A stretch of DNA of 54,286 bases from an uncultured Selenomonadales bacterium (GCA_900315805.1 ONAN01000009.1:1-54286), one strand, 5' to 3'. Shown: positions 21,546-30,312, counted from the first letter of the stretch. Numbers and translations: made by a program. The notes: generated by a model not told the origin, from the sequence alone.

Positions 21546-22383
21546 CTTCGGCGCGAAGGATTTGAAAGAAATTCCCCTGAGCGAGGTCAAGAGCCCGAAC
21601 TCCAATCCGTTCGGCCTGGTCTATCGCGGCGCTGTCACGAAGAACGAAGCCGGCAAGGTGAATATCCATCCTGTCACGTACAACCTGAACGGCAACACCA
21701 TTGCCGCCAACATCTATACGCCGGCAGGCTATGACAGGCAATCCGACAAAAAGTATCCGACCGTCGTCGTGGCCCACCCGAACGGCGGTGTCAAGGAGCA
21801 GGTGGCCGGCCTGTACGCACAGCGTCTGGCCGAAGCCGGCTACATCACCATGGCAGCCGATGCCTCCTTCCAGGGTGCCAGTGGCGGTACGCCCCGCAAT
21901 CTCGATAACCCGGCCTTCCGTGTGGAAGATATTCATGGCATGGTCGACATCATTGCCCCGTTCCCGGGCGTGGATCCGGACCGTATCGGCGCACTCGGCA
22001 TCTGTGGCGGCGGCGGATACACCTTGAAGGCTTCCCAGACGGATAAGCGCATCAAGGCCGTTGCCATCCTGTCCATGTTCAACTCCGGCGTCGTACGCCG
22101 CGACGGCTTCCTGAGCGCCTCCAAGGCCACGACGCAGAAACGTCTGGCCGAAGCGTCCGCCCAGCGTGCCAAAGAGGCAGCCGGCAGCAAGGCCGACACC
22201 CTCTACATGACGGAAGACGCCTTCAAGAAAGCCACCGGCACGAACAACAAGGAACTGTTCCTGATCCCCGGCGCCAGCCACATCCAGACCTACTGGGTTC
22301 CGGAATACGTGAACGCCGCCCTGCGGCAGGCCCTTTTTCCCATCGGGCGAGGCGGGGAAGAGTATGCACTGGACGCATGGTAA
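21538..22383 (+). pseudogene. alpha/beta hydrolase lacking its signal peptide, truncated by the prophage
   Basis: The frame encodes a dienelactone-hydrolase-like fold: YPTVVVAHPNGGVKEQ (oxyanion loop), GALGICGGGGYTLKAS (nucleophile elbow with Cys in G-x-C-x-G), MFNSGVVRR, and LIPGASHIQTY with the catalytic His. Homology begins only around FGAKDLKEIPLSEV, so the signal peptide and start expected of this exported type are gone. ATG 21538 has no usable ribosome site. The C-terminus (RQALFPIGRGGEEYALDAW) also departs from the usual helix. A close relative in fold with an intact signal peptide follows at 22507. Expression is doubtful. Confidence 0.6.
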
Positions 22384-22506
22384 TATGTCCCATTGATATT
22401 GTGCAAACTGCCATCAATAGGGTATTATGATTACAGCAAAAGAAATCCGCTATGGAATCTGGACATGATACAGTACGATGTACAAGTCGGAATGGAGGCA
22501 AACACA

Positions 22507-23580
22507 ATGAAGAAATTTTTAGCAGCAGCTGTTGCAGCATCCCTCATGGCCCTCACCGCTACGGCCGGGGCGTTCAGCAAACCCGTGACGATCGCGTCGC
22601 AGGGCAGTTTCACCGCCGGCGGGTCCGTCGCCCAGTCGGAAGGGAAGCTCGATAATTCGAAACCCCTGGATTCGGCAGGGCAGACCCTGCACGGGGACCA
22701 CGCCTACGTGTTCTACCAGAAACCGGTTCATCCGAAACGGAACGCCATCGTCTTCCTGCACGGCGCCGGCCAGTCCGGCAAGACCTGGGAAACGACGCCC
22801 GACGGGCGCGACGGCTTCCAGAACATCTTCCTGGAAAAGGGGTACAGTACCTACGTGGTGGATCAGCCGCGGCGCGGCCGCGCCGGCCAGTCCATGACGG
22901 GCGGCACCATTTCGAACAAACCCATGGAACAGCTCTGGTACGACAACTTCCGCATCGGCCTCTATCCGGACTATTATCCCGGCGTGCAGGTCAAATGGAA
23001 CGAAGCGGCCCGCGAGGAGTTCTTCCGTTCCATGACGCCGAACACGGGCACCTTTGATGCCAACGTGGTCAGCGACGCCATGGCGGCCGTCCTCGAAAAA
23101 TCGGGCAGGGCGGTCCTCGTGACCCACTCCCAGGGCGGCGGCCCGGGCTGGCTGACGGCCATGAAGAGCGACAAAGTGAAAGGCATCGTGGCCCTGGAAC
23201 CGGGCAGCGGCTATGTGTTCACGAAAGAGGAAGCACCGGCCCCGATGGAGACGTCGAGCCCCTTCGGCGCCCTCAAGCCCAGCATCGTTTCGAAAGAATG
23301 GTTCGAGAAACTGACGAAGATGCCCATCGTGGTCATCTACGGCGACAATATCCCGTCGGAACGGACGGAACAGTGGAACCTGGATAACTGGCGTGTCCGC
23401 GTCGACATGGCCCGCATCTGGGTGGACACCATCAACAAGCACGGCGGTGACGCCCGCCTGATCCTGCTGCCCGAACTGGGCATCAAGGGCAACACCCATT
23501 TCCTGATGAGCGACCGCAACAACAAGCAGATCGCCGATTTGATTGAAGACTGGATGAAAGAAAAAGGCCTGGCGAAATAA
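22507..23580 (+). CDS. exported alpha/beta hydrolase
   Basis: A 357-residue protein with a Sec signal peptide (MKKFLAAAVAASLMALTATAGA). AIVFLHGAGQSGKTW has the oxyanion loop, LVTHSQGGGPGW the nucleophile elbow (G/T-H-S-Q-G), VVIYGDNIPSER the region of the acid residue and GNTHFLMSD the catalytic His. This is the architecture of the secreted esterase/lipase-like group often found singly in Proteobacteria and Negativicutes. ATG at 22507 has GGAGG eight bases upstream. An iron alcohol dehydrogenase gene follows after 36 bases, probably in one transcript. Substrate unknown; periplasmic location inferred. Confidence 0.85.
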   Translation: MKKFLAAAVAASLMALTATAGAFSKPVTIASQGSFTAGGSVAQSEGKLDNSKPLDSAGQTLHGDHAYVFYQKPVHPKRNAIVFLHGAGQSGKTWETTPDGRDGFQNIFLEKGYSTYVVDQPRRGRAGQSMTGGTISNKPMEQLWYDNFRIGLYPDYYPGVQVKWNEAAREEFFRSMTPNTGTFDANVVSDAMAAVLEKSGRAVLVTHSQGGGPGWLTAMKSDKVKGIVALEPGSGYVFTKEEAPAPMETSSPFGALKPSIVSKEWFEKLTKMPIVVIYGDNIPSERTEQWNLDNWRVRVDMARIWVDTINKHGGDARLILLPELGIKGNTHFLMSDRNNKQIADLIEDWMKEKGLAK

Positions 23581-23616
23581 GCCGGCCCAACGAGACTGCC
23601 ATCGAGGAGGATACCC

Positions 23617-24786
23617 ATGGAAGATTTTGTCTTTGAAAACAGTACGAAGGCATATTTTGGTAAAAAGGCAGTGTCCCGCTACCTGCCGGACCTGCTGAAA
23701 CAATACGGACCGAACGTGATGCTGGCCTACGGCGGCGGCTCCATCAAGCGCAACGGCATCTACGACGAAGTGATGGCCATCCTGAAGGCCGCCGGCAAGA
23801 CCGTGACGGAATTTGCCGGCATCATGTCGAACCCCACGTACGCCAAGGTGCTTGAAGGCGCCGCGGCGGCGCGTAAGTGCCATGCGGACCTGATCCTGGC
23901 CGTCGGCGGCGGTTCCGTGTTCGACTGCTGCAAGGCCATTGCCCTGGCCGCCGTATACGACGGCGATGTCTGGGCCGATTTCTGGGCCAAGGCCGGCACC
24001 ATCGATTTCCCGACGGTGCCCCTGGGCATCATCCTGACCGTGTCCGGCACGGGCAGCGAAATGAACGGCGGCGCCGTCATCACCAACGAAGACCTGAAGG
24101 TGAAGACCGGCCGCGATTATCCGGCCCTGAACGCGAAGTTCGCCATCCTGGACCCGCTCTACACCCTGTCGGTACCGCACAAGCAGTTCGTTTCCGGTGC
24201 CTTCGACAGCCTGTCCCACATGATGGAGATCTACTTCAGCGCCCCCGACACGGACAACGTGTCCGACAGCATGAACGAAGCCCTCATGAAGAGCGTCGTC
24301 CGCAACCTGCGCGCCGCCCTCAGGAATCCGGAAGACTACAACGCGCGGAGCAACCTGGTCTGGCTGTCCACCATGGCGGAAAACCGCATCCTGAAACTGG
24401 GCAAAAAGACCGATTTCCAGTGCCATATCCTGGAACACTCCCTGGGCGCCTACACGAACTGCAACCACGGCTGCGGCCTGTCCGTGCTGCATCCGGTCTA
24501 TTACCGCCACATCTATAAGGACGGGGCCTCCAAGTTCGCCCGCTTCGCAACCCGGGTGTGGGATATCCCGGCAGCAGGGAAGAGCGAAGAAGAACTGGCC
24601 AAGGAAGGCGTGGAAGCCCTGGCGGCCTTCATCAAGGAAATCGGCATGCCGACGACCCTGCGGGAGCTGGGCATGCAGGACGAAAGCCTGCTGAAACCCA
24701 TTGCCGCCGGCTGCGTGGCTTCGCCCGGCAGCTACCGCCAGATGGGCCCGGACGAAATCTATCAGGTATTCAAGGAAGCATTCTGA
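23617..24786 (+). CDS. iron-containing alcohol dehydrogenase (YqhD/BdhA type)
   Basis: A 389-residue group III alcohol dehydrogenase, NAD(P)H-dependent butanol/aldehyde reductase type. Near the start YGGGSIKRNGIYDEV and AVGGGSVFDCCKAIA bind the coenzyme; TVSGTGSEMNGGAVITN is the family signature. Metal ligands lie in the Asp194-type region (VSGAFDSLSHMMEIYF) and the His-rich helix (CHILEHSLGAYTNCNHGCGL). Cytoplasmic. ATG 23617 follows GAGGAGG. A short fragment of another dehydrogenase gene follows after 11 bases. The substrate could be butanal or other aldehydes from fermentation. Confidence 0.9.
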   Translation: MEDFVFENSTKAYFGKKAVSRYLPDLLKQYGPNVMLAYGGGSIKRNGIYDEVMAILKAAGKTVTEFAGIMSNPTYAKVLEGAAAARKCHADLILAVGGGSVFDCCKAIALAAVYDGDVWADFWAKAGTIDFPTVPLGIILTVSGTGSEMNGGAVITNEDLKVKTGRDYPALNAKFAILDPLYTLSVPHKQFVSGAFDSLSHMMEIYFSAPDTDNVSDSMNEALMKSVVRNLRAALRNPEDYNARSNLVWLSTMAENRILKLGKKTDFQCHILEHSLGAYTNCNHGCGLSVLHPVYYRHIYKDGASKFARFATRVWDIPAAGKSEEELAKEGVEALAAFIKEIGMPTTLRELGMQDESLLKPIAAGCVASPGSYRQMGPDEIYQVFKEAF

Positions 24787-24797
24787 GGTGCAACACG

Positions 24798-24854
24798 ATG
24801 GCAAGAACATGGCTGATTACAGGCGCGGCCCGCAAAACGGATACGGCCGATTGA
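24798..24854 (+). pseudogene. 18-codon fossil of a short-chain dehydrogenase gene
   Basis: ATG 24798 with GAGGTG upstream reads MARTWLITGAAR, the exact N-terminal strand and start of the TGxxxGxG coenzyme loop of short-chain dehydrogenases, then runs into unrelated KTDTAD and TGA. The rest of the gene is absent and a terminator follows 12 bases later. The natural reading is a deletion that removed nearly the whole gene. Confidence 0.6.
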
Positions 24855-24865
24855 GAAGCATAAAA

Positions 24866-24902
24866 AAATCGCGGTGCTGATTGGTTCAGCATCGCGATTT
24901 TT
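24866..24902. terminator. bidirectional terminator
   Basis: AAATCGCGGTGCTGA-TTGG-TTCAGCATCGCGATTT with flanking A and T runs, between converging genes. Confidence 0.8.
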
Positions 24903-24912
24903 CGTTTCGGAA

Positions 24913-25497
24913 TTACCGTTTCAGGAGTTCTTCGAATTCGGCCTTGAGCTTTTCGTTGTCGGCCTTTTTGCTGTCCTTGAACGTGGCATAGGTCTTGTTC
25001 AGGTCCGTGTAGATGTACTCCTTATCGCCTTTTTCCATGTTCAGGGCCAGGCGGTAGTCGCTCAGGGCGTTCTTGAAGTCCCCCTTCAGGCCATAGCATT
25101 CGGCGCGGTTGTTGAAGGCCGGCGCGAAATAGTTCTGGGAGCCCAGGCACTTGCTGTAGGACTTGATGGCCTTGTCATAGTCCTTGAGCAGGAAATAGGC
25201 GAGACCCTGGTCGAAGTTGGCGCGCTGGTTCTCCGTGTCCTGCTGGAGGGCGAAGTTCGCTTCCTTCAGGGCTTCTTCCCCTTTGCCTTCGCGGATCAGC
25301 TGTTCCGCCTTCACCATATGGCCCTGGGGAGAGTACTTGTTCTGGGGCCGGTTGATTTCCTTGTCCAGGACGTTCGTGTAGGTCTGGTAGTTCGTTTCGG
25401 ATTCCGTAAAATACGGCAGATACTGCGCATGGGCAGCCATGGGTACGAGCAGCGAGCAGGTCAGGGCTGCCGCTGCGGCGATGTGGTTCAGTTTCAT
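24913..25497 (-). CDS. exported tetratricopeptide repeat protein
   Basis: A 194-residue protein with a signal peptide (MKLNHIAAAAALTCSLLVPMAAHA). The mature part contains about three TPR units: HMVKAEQLIREGKGEEALKE, ANFDQGLAYFLLKDYDKAIK and AFNNRAECYGLKGDFKNALS. It ends in a Lys-rich helix. TPR proteins bind other proteins; in the periplasm of Gram-negative Firmicutes such small ones are frequent and uncharacterised. ATG at 25497 has AGGAGG upstream. A TATAAT lies 70 bases upstream on the minus strand. Single-gene unit. Confidence 0.8.
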   Translation of the reverse strand: MKLNHIAAAAALTCSLLVPMAAHAQYLPYFTESETNYQTYTNVLDKEINRPQNKYSPQGHMVKAEQLIREGKGEEALKEANFALQQDTENQRANFDQGLAYFLLKDYDKAIKSYSKCLGSQNYFAPAFNNRAECYGLKGDFKNALSDYRLALNMEKGDKEYIYTDLNKTYATFKDSKKADNEKLKAEFEELLKR

Positions 25498-25567
25498 GTA
25501 GATTCCTCCTGCACTGCCGGGAGGCAGTGTCCTTACAAAGTGTTGAAAGGCTGATGGCCTAACTGTT

Positions 25568-25596
25568 ATTATATCGTTTTCCGGCAGAATTTTCGA
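25568..25596 (-). promoter_or_regulatory. promoter of the TPR protein gene
   Basis: On the minus strand TATAAT (25568-25573) with a weak TCGAAA 17 bp upstream. Confidence 0.4.
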
Positions 25597-25611
25597 GGAC
25601 TTTTTTTCAAC

Positions 25612-26943
25612 TCACGCCGATTTTTTTTCCTGGGACTTCTTATAGTGGTCGAAGAGGATGCCGACGACGGCGCCGACGATGGCGATGGTGAGCCAGCCGA
25701 ACCCGTCGCTGTAGAGCGGGATGACGGCCAGCGAGTCCTGCATCGTGGCGGGAATCTGGACGTTGGCGGCCTTGAGGCCTTCAAAGACGGAGGCCACGGT
25801 GACGATCCACATGGTGCAGCGGAACACCCGCTTGTTGCCCGTGAAGCCGCAGACATTCAGGAGCGACAGGGCGATGATGATGGGGTAGAGGAAGCACAGC
25901 ACGGGGATGGCGCCCTGGATGATGCTCGTGAGGCCGAAGTTCGAAATGCCCAGGCTGACCAGGGCGATCCAGAAAGCCAGCCGCTTCTGCGTCATCTGGT
26001 GGTTGAAGAGGATGAAGAAATAATGGGAAATGGACGAGATGAGGCCGATGCTCGTGGTCAGGCAGGCCAGGATGATGATGATGGACAGGATCCAGGAGCC
26101 GTACGTGCCCAGGTATTCATAGGAAATGGCCATCAGGACGGGGGCGCCGTTCGCGAAGGACCCTTCCAGGTAGCGGTGCGCTTCGGCACCGGAGTAGGCG
26201 AGCAGGTAATAAATGGCGGCCAGCAGGATCATGGCGATGAGCCCGGCCAGGGAGCAGGCCTTGATCATTTCCTTCTTCCCCGTGACGCCGAAGGCGCGGA
26301 TGGAGGCCAGCGTGCCGCCCGCAAAGAGCAGGCCCGCCAGCAGGTCCATCGTGTTGTAGCCTTCCTGGAAGCCTTTCAGGAAGGGGTTCGTCAAATACAG
26401 GTCCTGCGGCGGCTGGGGCGTGAAGGACGGCCCGGCCAGGACACAGACGAACAGGGCGGCCAGGCAGATCAACAGGGCCGGCGTGAGCACTTTGCCCAGC
26501 CAGTTGAGCACCTTGCTGCCGTTGTTGGCCACGTAATAACTGAAAATGAAATAGACGACGGAATACACGAAAAGATGTACTGCGCTCGAACCTCCCAAAT
26601 GGGGCGCGATGCCGATTTCGTAACTGAAGGCCGCCGTGCGCGGAATGGCGAAGAGGGGGCCGAGAACGAGGCTCGTCGTGAAGAGGAGGATCTTGGCATA
26701 GGCCACGTTCACAGGGCGGGCGACTTCCGTCAGGTCATCCGTGCCCGTGCAGGCGACGGCCAGCACGGCCAGGATGGGCAGGCCGACACCGGTGATGCAG
26801 AACCCCAGGGCCGCCAAATTCAGGTTGCTGCCCGACAGGTAGCCGAACAGGGGCGGAAAGAGCAGGTTGCCGGCGCCGAAGAAGCTCGAAAAGAGGACGA
26901 AGCTGATGGCGACCAGTTTTCCCCAGGTCAGATTGTTGTTCAT
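25612..26943 (-). CDS. brnQ: branched-chain amino acid carrier BrnQ
   Basis: A 443-residue cation-coupled uptake system for Leu, Ile and Val (LIVCS family) with about twelve membrane segments. The N-terminal FVLFSSFFGAGNLLFPPLFG and AVACTGTDDLTEVARPV are family landmarks, and the C-terminus is charged (KKSQEKKSA). It starts at 26943 with AAGGGAAGGG upstream. It lies between tyrS and the TPR gene; the gap to tyrS has a small hairpin (27004-27030). No T-box or leucine-responsive leader is apparent. Amino-acid uptake suits an amino-acid-fermenting host. Confidence 0.92.
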   Translation of the reverse strand: MNNNLTWGKLVAISFVLFSSFFGAGNLLFPPLFGYLSGSNLNLAALGFCITGVGLPILAVLAVACTGTDDLTEVARPVNVAYAKILLFTTSLVLGPLFAIPRTAAFSYEIGIAPHLGGSSAVHLFVYSVVYFIFSYYVANNGSKVLNWLGKVLTPALLICLAALFVCVLAGPSFTPQPPQDLYLTNPFLKGFQEGYNTMDLLAGLLFAGGTLASIRAFGVTGKKEMIKACSLAGLIAMILLAAIYYLLAYSGAEAHRYLEGSFANGAPVLMAISYEYLGTYGSWILSIIIILACLTTSIGLISSISHYFFILFNHQMTQKRLAFWIALVSLGISNFGLTSIIQGAIPVLCFLYPIIIALSLLNVCGFTGNKRVFRCTMWIVTVASVFEGLKAANVQIPATMQDSLAVIPLYSDGFGWLTIAIVGAVVGILFDHYKKSQEKKSA

Positions 26944-27003
26944 GATGATCCCTTCCCTTTCCAGGAACTGATTTTATTTTCTGTCATTTTTTACGTCCAA
27001 AGA

Positions 27004-27030
27004 AACGGACCGCCGTTGCGACGGTCCGTT
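27004..27030 (-). terminator. hairpin after tyrS
   Basis: AACGGACCG-CCGTTGCGA-CGGTCCGTT; the T-run beyond it is poor (TTTCTTTGG), so termination may be partial. Confidence 0.45.
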
Positions 27031-27045
27031 CCGGGGATGCGGAAA

Positions 27046-28266
27046 TCATTTTACGACGAGACGGTAGTATTTCTTCTTGCCCTTGCGGATGAGGACACCG
27101 CCGTCTTTTTCGAACAGTTCCGGAGCCAGGGCGGCATCGACGTCGTCCACGGCTTCGTTGTTCAGGTAGAGGCCGTGCTGGGCGATCATCTGGCGCGCTT
27201 CGCGCTTGCTGGAGAAGACCTTCTGCGCCGTCAGGACGTCGATCAGTTTGGCCGTCTTGTCGGCTGCCGTGATTTCCAGCGTCGGCACGTTATCCAGGTT
27301 CGCGCCGCCGCCGAAGAGGGCTTCCGTGGCCTTGACGGCCTTGTCGGCCTCTTCCTGGCCATGGACCAGTTTCGTCACTTCGTAAGCCAGGACCTTCTTG
27401 GCTTCGTTGATCTTTTCGTCTTTATAGGAACCCAGGCGCCGTACTTCGTCCATGGGCAGGAAGGTGAGCAGGGCCAGGCATTTCTCCACGTCGGCGTCGT
27501 CGATGTTGCGCCAGTACTGGTAGAATTCGTAGGGCGAAGTCTTGGCCGGATCCAGCCACAGGGCGCCCTTTTCCGTTTTGCCCATCTTGCGGCCGTCCGC
27601 CGTGGTGAGCAGGTTGAAGGTCATGCAGTAAGCCGGTTTCTGGTCCTTGCGGCGGATCAGCTCGACGCCGGCGATCATGTTGGACCACTGGTCGTCGCCG
27701 CCCAGTTCCATGATGCAGTTGTATTTCTTGTGCAGGGTGTAGAAGTCATAGGCCTGCATGATCATGTAGTTGAACTCGAAGAAGGTGAGGCCCTTTTCCC
27801 AGCGTTTCTTGTAGCATTCGGCAGCCAGCATGCGGTTGACGCTGAAATGGACGCCCACTTCGCGCAGCAGCTTGACGTAGTTCAGGCCGAGCAGCCAGTC
27901 CCCGTTGTTGACCATGAGGGCCTTGCCGTCGGAAAAGTCGATGAACTTGCTCATCTGCTTCTTGAAGCATTCGATGTTGTGCTGGATGAATTCCGGCGTC
28001 AGCATCTTGCGCATGGAATCCTTGCCGGACGGGTCGCCGATCATACCGGTGCCGCCGCCGAGCAGGGCGATGGGGCGATGGCCCGCGCGCTGCATATGGG
28101 CCATGGCCATGAGGGCGATGAAATGGCCGACATGCAGGCTGTCCGCGGTGGGATCAAAGCCGATATAGAACGTGATCTTCTCGTTTTCCAGCAGCTCACG
28201 GATCTCGTCTTCGTGGGATAACTGGGCGATGAAGCCGCGTTCCTTTAAAACATCAAAAACAGACAT
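27046..28266 (-). CDS. tyrS: tyrosyl-tRNA synthetase
   Basis: A 406-residue class I synthetase that charges tRNA-Tyr. The HIGH motif appears as HVGH (residues 46-49, in [12 protein letters not shown]) and KMSKS as KMGKT in [22 protein letters not shown] is the tyrosine/tRNA-site segment and the C-terminal S4-like domain reads [21 protein letters not shown]. The KMGKT form belongs to the TyrRS group also called TyrZ-like in some Firmicutes. Start at 28266 with TAGGAGG upstream. The leader is too short and lacks the conserved T-box bulge, so no T-box control here. Confidence 0.95.
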   Translation of the reverse strand: MSVFDVLKERGFIAQLSHEDEIRELLENEKITFYIGFDPTADSLHVGHFIALMAMAHMQRAGHRPIALLGGGTGMIGDPSGKDSMRKMLTPEFIQHNIECFKKQMSKFIDFSDGKALMVNNGDWLLGLNYVKLLREVGVHFSVNRMLAAECYKKRWEKGLTFFEFNYMIMQAYDFYTLHKKYNCIMELGGDDQWSNMIAGVELIRRKDQKPAYCMTFNLLTTADGRKMGKTEKGALWLDPAKTSPYEFYQYWRNIDDADVEKCLALLTFLPMDEVRRLGSYKDEKINEAKKVLAYEVTKLVHGQEEADKAVKATEALFGGGANLDNVPTLEITAADKTAKLIDVLTAQKVFSSKREARQMIAQHGLYLNNEAVDDVDAALAPELFEKDGGVLIRKGKKKYYRLVVK

Positions 28267-28390
28267 TGTAAAATCCTCCTAATCGATGGTGTTTCATTCG
28301 TTCCCCTCATTGTACTACTTTCCGCCTGTTAAGGCAAATCCGGGGCCTTTCCCGGCGGCCGGGGGCACGGCGCGGCGGCGATGTCCCTCC

Positions 28391-28419
28391 TTGACGTACG
28401 CCCGCCAATAAAATATAAT
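28391..28419 (+). promoter_or_regulatory. promoter of the DnaA-domain-like gene
   Basis: TTGACG at 28391-28396, 17-bp spacer, TATAAT at 28414-28419. Confidence 0.7.
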
Positions 28420-28484
28420 TATTATGTATGACCACACAGTAATCCTGCGCAAGCAGGGAACGTATATATGAGGAGGAATAAAAA

Positions 28485-28820
28485 ATGAGACCTGACCTGA
28501 TTGTACCTGGCGAACATGAAGAAGATTTCGTCGTGGCGCGCGACGCCCGCGTTGTGACGGTGCCCTTTTCCCCGCTGGAAAAACGCATGGCGAAAGAAAA
28601 ACCCCAGCTGATGCCGGGCCTGAAGAAACTGCGTGAAGAACTGGGCGACGCCGAGTTCGAACGCCTCATCACCCGCATCCACAACATCAACGTGGCGGGC
28701 GAACGCTGCCTCATCGTGGCTGAAAGCGAACTGCACCGCACCTTCATTGAACGCGATGCCATTCCGGCCATCGCCAAGGCCTTCAACGTGACGAACATCC
28801 GCGTCGTGACGCAGGGCTGA
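28485..28820 (+). CDS. small protein resembling DnaA domain I
   Basis: A 111-residue protein. After about 45 divergent residues, KKLREELGDAEFERLITRIH, NINVAGERCLIVAESELHRT and FIERDAIPAIAKAFNVTNIR follow the helix-strand pattern of the DnaA N-terminal domain, which recruits helicase and regulators at the origin. No AAA+ or DNA-binding domain is present. ATG 28485 has AGGAGG upstream and a consensus promoter stands at 28391. A tiny membrane protein gene follows after eight bases. The resemblance is by eye; a role in replication control is inference, and it may be a diverged fold with another job. Confidence 0.6.
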   Translation: MRPDLIVPGEHEEDFVVARDARVVTVPFSPLEKRMAKEKPQLMPGLKKLREELGDAEFERLITRIHNINVAGERCLIVAESELHRTFIERDAIPAIAKAFNVTNIRVVTQG

Positions 28821-28828
28821 GGGAAGCC

Positions 28829-28972
28829 ATGAAGATTTACGACATCCTCATCCTGGTGCTCATCATCATGAACGTCACCATGCCGCGCACAGGATTCACG
28901 AACCTGATCTGGGGCTGTATCGTGATCTACATCCTGCTGCGGGCCTACACCTTCTTCGGCTCCCGCCGCTGA
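28829..28972 (+). CDS. 47-residue membrane protein
   Basis: MKIYDILILVLIIMNVTMPR opens with one hydrophobic helix, and NLIWGCIVIYILLRAYTFFG forms a second, so this is a two-helix membrane miniprotein ending in SRR. GGGAAG lies three bases ahead of the ATG and the gene follows the DnaA-domain-like gene by eight bases. The high hydrophobicity over its whole length and the tight spacing argue for a real gene. Function unknown. Confidence 0.65.
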   Translation: MKIYDILILVLIIMNVTMPRTGFTNLIWGCIVIYILLRAYTFFGSRR

Positions 28973-29023
28973 AGGCACGCCGGCAGGCGGCGCGATGACA
29001 AGCTGGATGTTTCCGCAACGACA

Positions 29024-29058
29024 GGCTCCGGAACTCAGACGGGTTCCGGGGCCTTTTC
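29024..29058 (+). terminator. intrinsic terminator
   Basis: GGCTCCGGAAC-TCAGACG-GGTTCCGGGGCC followed by TTTTCC. Confidence 0.6.
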
Positions 29059-29108
29059 CGTTCCGGGACCGGGAACGACAAAAACGATTCGGAAAGGTGT
29101 TTTGACAG

Positions 29109-29591
29109 ATGGAGATACGCAAAGCGACAAAGGCAGATGTAGAAGCCGTGGCGGCCGTCGAAGCGGCCTGTTTCCCCGCGGCGGAGGCGGCTACGGAAGC
29201 GGAGTTCCGCGACCGGCTGGCCGTGTACGGGAACCATTTCCTGCTCCTCTTCGACGGGGACCGGCTCGTGGGGTTCATCGACGGCTTCGTGACGGACGAA
29301 AAGGACCTGCGGGACGAAATGTACGCCGACGCCTCGCTCCACAACGAGCAGGGGGCGTGGCAGATGATCTTCGGCCTTAACACGATTCCGCCGTACCGGC
29401 GCCGCGGCTGCGCGGGGCGCCTCATCGAGGCCCTGAAGGCGGAAGCCCGCAAGGAAGGACGGAAAGGCATCGTCCTGACCTGCAAGGACAAGCTGGTGCC
29501 CTATTACGCCAAGTTCGGCTTCGTGTCCGAAGGCGTGTCCGGGTCCACCCACGGCGGCGTGACCTGGTACCAGATGCGGCTCACGTTTTGA
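29109..29591 (+). CDS. GNAT family N-acetyltransferase
   Basis: A 160-residue acetyl-CoA-dependent acetyltransferase. The acetyl-CoA site motif A is seen as IPPYRRRGCAGRLIEALKAE (the R-x-x-G-x-A/G loop, about residues 95-114); the N-terminal IRKATKADVEAVAAVEAACF and the later YYAKFGFVSEG (motif B with the catalytic Tyr region) complete the fold. The WQMIFGLNTIPPYR stretch resembles arylalkylamine-type members. The DUF1638 gene follows after 34 bases, likely in one transcript. Substrate unknown. Confidence 0.85.
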   Translation: MEIRKATKADVEAVAAVEAACFPAAEAATEAEFRDRLAVYGNHFLLLFDGDRLVGFIDGFVTDEKDLRDEMYADASLHNEQGAWQMIFGLNTIPPYRRRGCAGRLIEALKAEARKEGRKGIVLTCKDKLVPYYAKFGFVSEGVSGSTHGGVTWYQMRLTF

Positions 29592-29625
29592 GGGCCGCGG
29601 GGAACGGAAAGAAAGGGGAACCCAT

Positions 29626-30294
29626 ATGAAACGCGTCATTTTCACGTGCCCCACGTTGAAAGGGGAGTTGTTAAAGGCCCTGGAAGAAGCGGGCTGCGCC
29701 GACACGGTCTTCGTCCTGCCCCAGCGGCTGCACAGCGTGCCGCAGGAGCTGCACACGTACCTGCAGGACTGCATCGACCGCGTGGCCAACGTGGACCGCG
29801 TCATCGTGCTGCCTTCGGGCTGCGGCGGCAGCACGGTCGGCCTGAAGGCGACGACGGCGGAACTGGTGGTGCCCCGCTCGCGGGACTGCATCGATATCCT
29901 GCTTTCGGGGGACAAGCTGGCCGGCGTGCGGCAGAAACGGGACATGGCCGGCGTCTTCATGACGAAGGACTGGGCCGAGTTCCAGAAACGGTCGGACCTG
30001 GATTTCGACAAGCTGGCCGCAAAGCACGGCGTCGAAGGGGCCAAAGCCTTTCTGCGCAGCGTGTACGGCAAATTCAACCATTTCTACCTGATTGACACGG
30101 GCTGCTACGACTTAGAACCCGTCAAGACCTACCTGAAACCGACCCTGGACGCCATCGACGGCACCCTGACGGTCATGGAAGGCACCTGCGGCATCCTGAA
30201 GAAGGCTGCCGCCAACAACATCGACGAAGACTTCGTCGTCGTGCCCCGGGGCGGGGAAGTGCCCAAAGGATTTTCCATGCCGAACTTCCTGTGA
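29626..30294 (+). CDS. DUF1638 family protein
   Basis: A 222-residue protein matching the DUF1638 pattern: an N-terminal strand with a Cys (VIFTCPTLKGELLKAL), LHSVPQELHTYLQDCID, VLPSGCGGSTVGL, VPRSRDCIDILLS, and YLIDTGCYDLEPVK. Conserved Cys residues at about 8, 65 and 162 suggest metal binding. In many anaerobes the family lies beside corrinoid methyltransferase genes, but here it pairs with a GNAT gene and no corrinoid gene is in the window. ATG 29626 has AAAGGGG upstream. Function unknown. Confidence 0.75.
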   Translation: MKRVIFTCPTLKGELLKALEEAGCADTVFVLPQRLHSVPQELHTYLQDCIDRVANVDRVIVLPSGCGGSTVGLKATTAELVVPRSRDCIDILLSGDKLAGVRQKRDMAGVFMTKDWAEFQKRSDLDFDKLAAKHGVEGAKAFLRSVYGKFNHFYLIDTGCYDLEPVKTYLKPTLDAIDGTLTVMEGTCGILKKAAANNIDEDFVVVPRGGEVPKGFSMPNFL

Positions 30295-30312
30295 CAGGGA
30301 GGGGCCGCGAAA

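Noticed and set aside
22519..24810. 763-codon minus-strand frame opposite the hydrolase and iron-ADH genes
   Set aside because: Composition (Val/Ala/Gly/Arg/His) is that of an antisense shadow; no ribosome site or domain, and both plus-strand genes are certain.
25645..28221. 858-codon plus-strand frame opposite brnQ and tyrS
   Set aside because: Asp/Gly/Glu-rich shadow of two well-identified minus-strand genes.
28267..28484. T-box leader ahead of tyrS
   Set aside because: The leader is short, with no specifier stem, no conserved T-box bulge sequence and no terminator/antiterminator pair.
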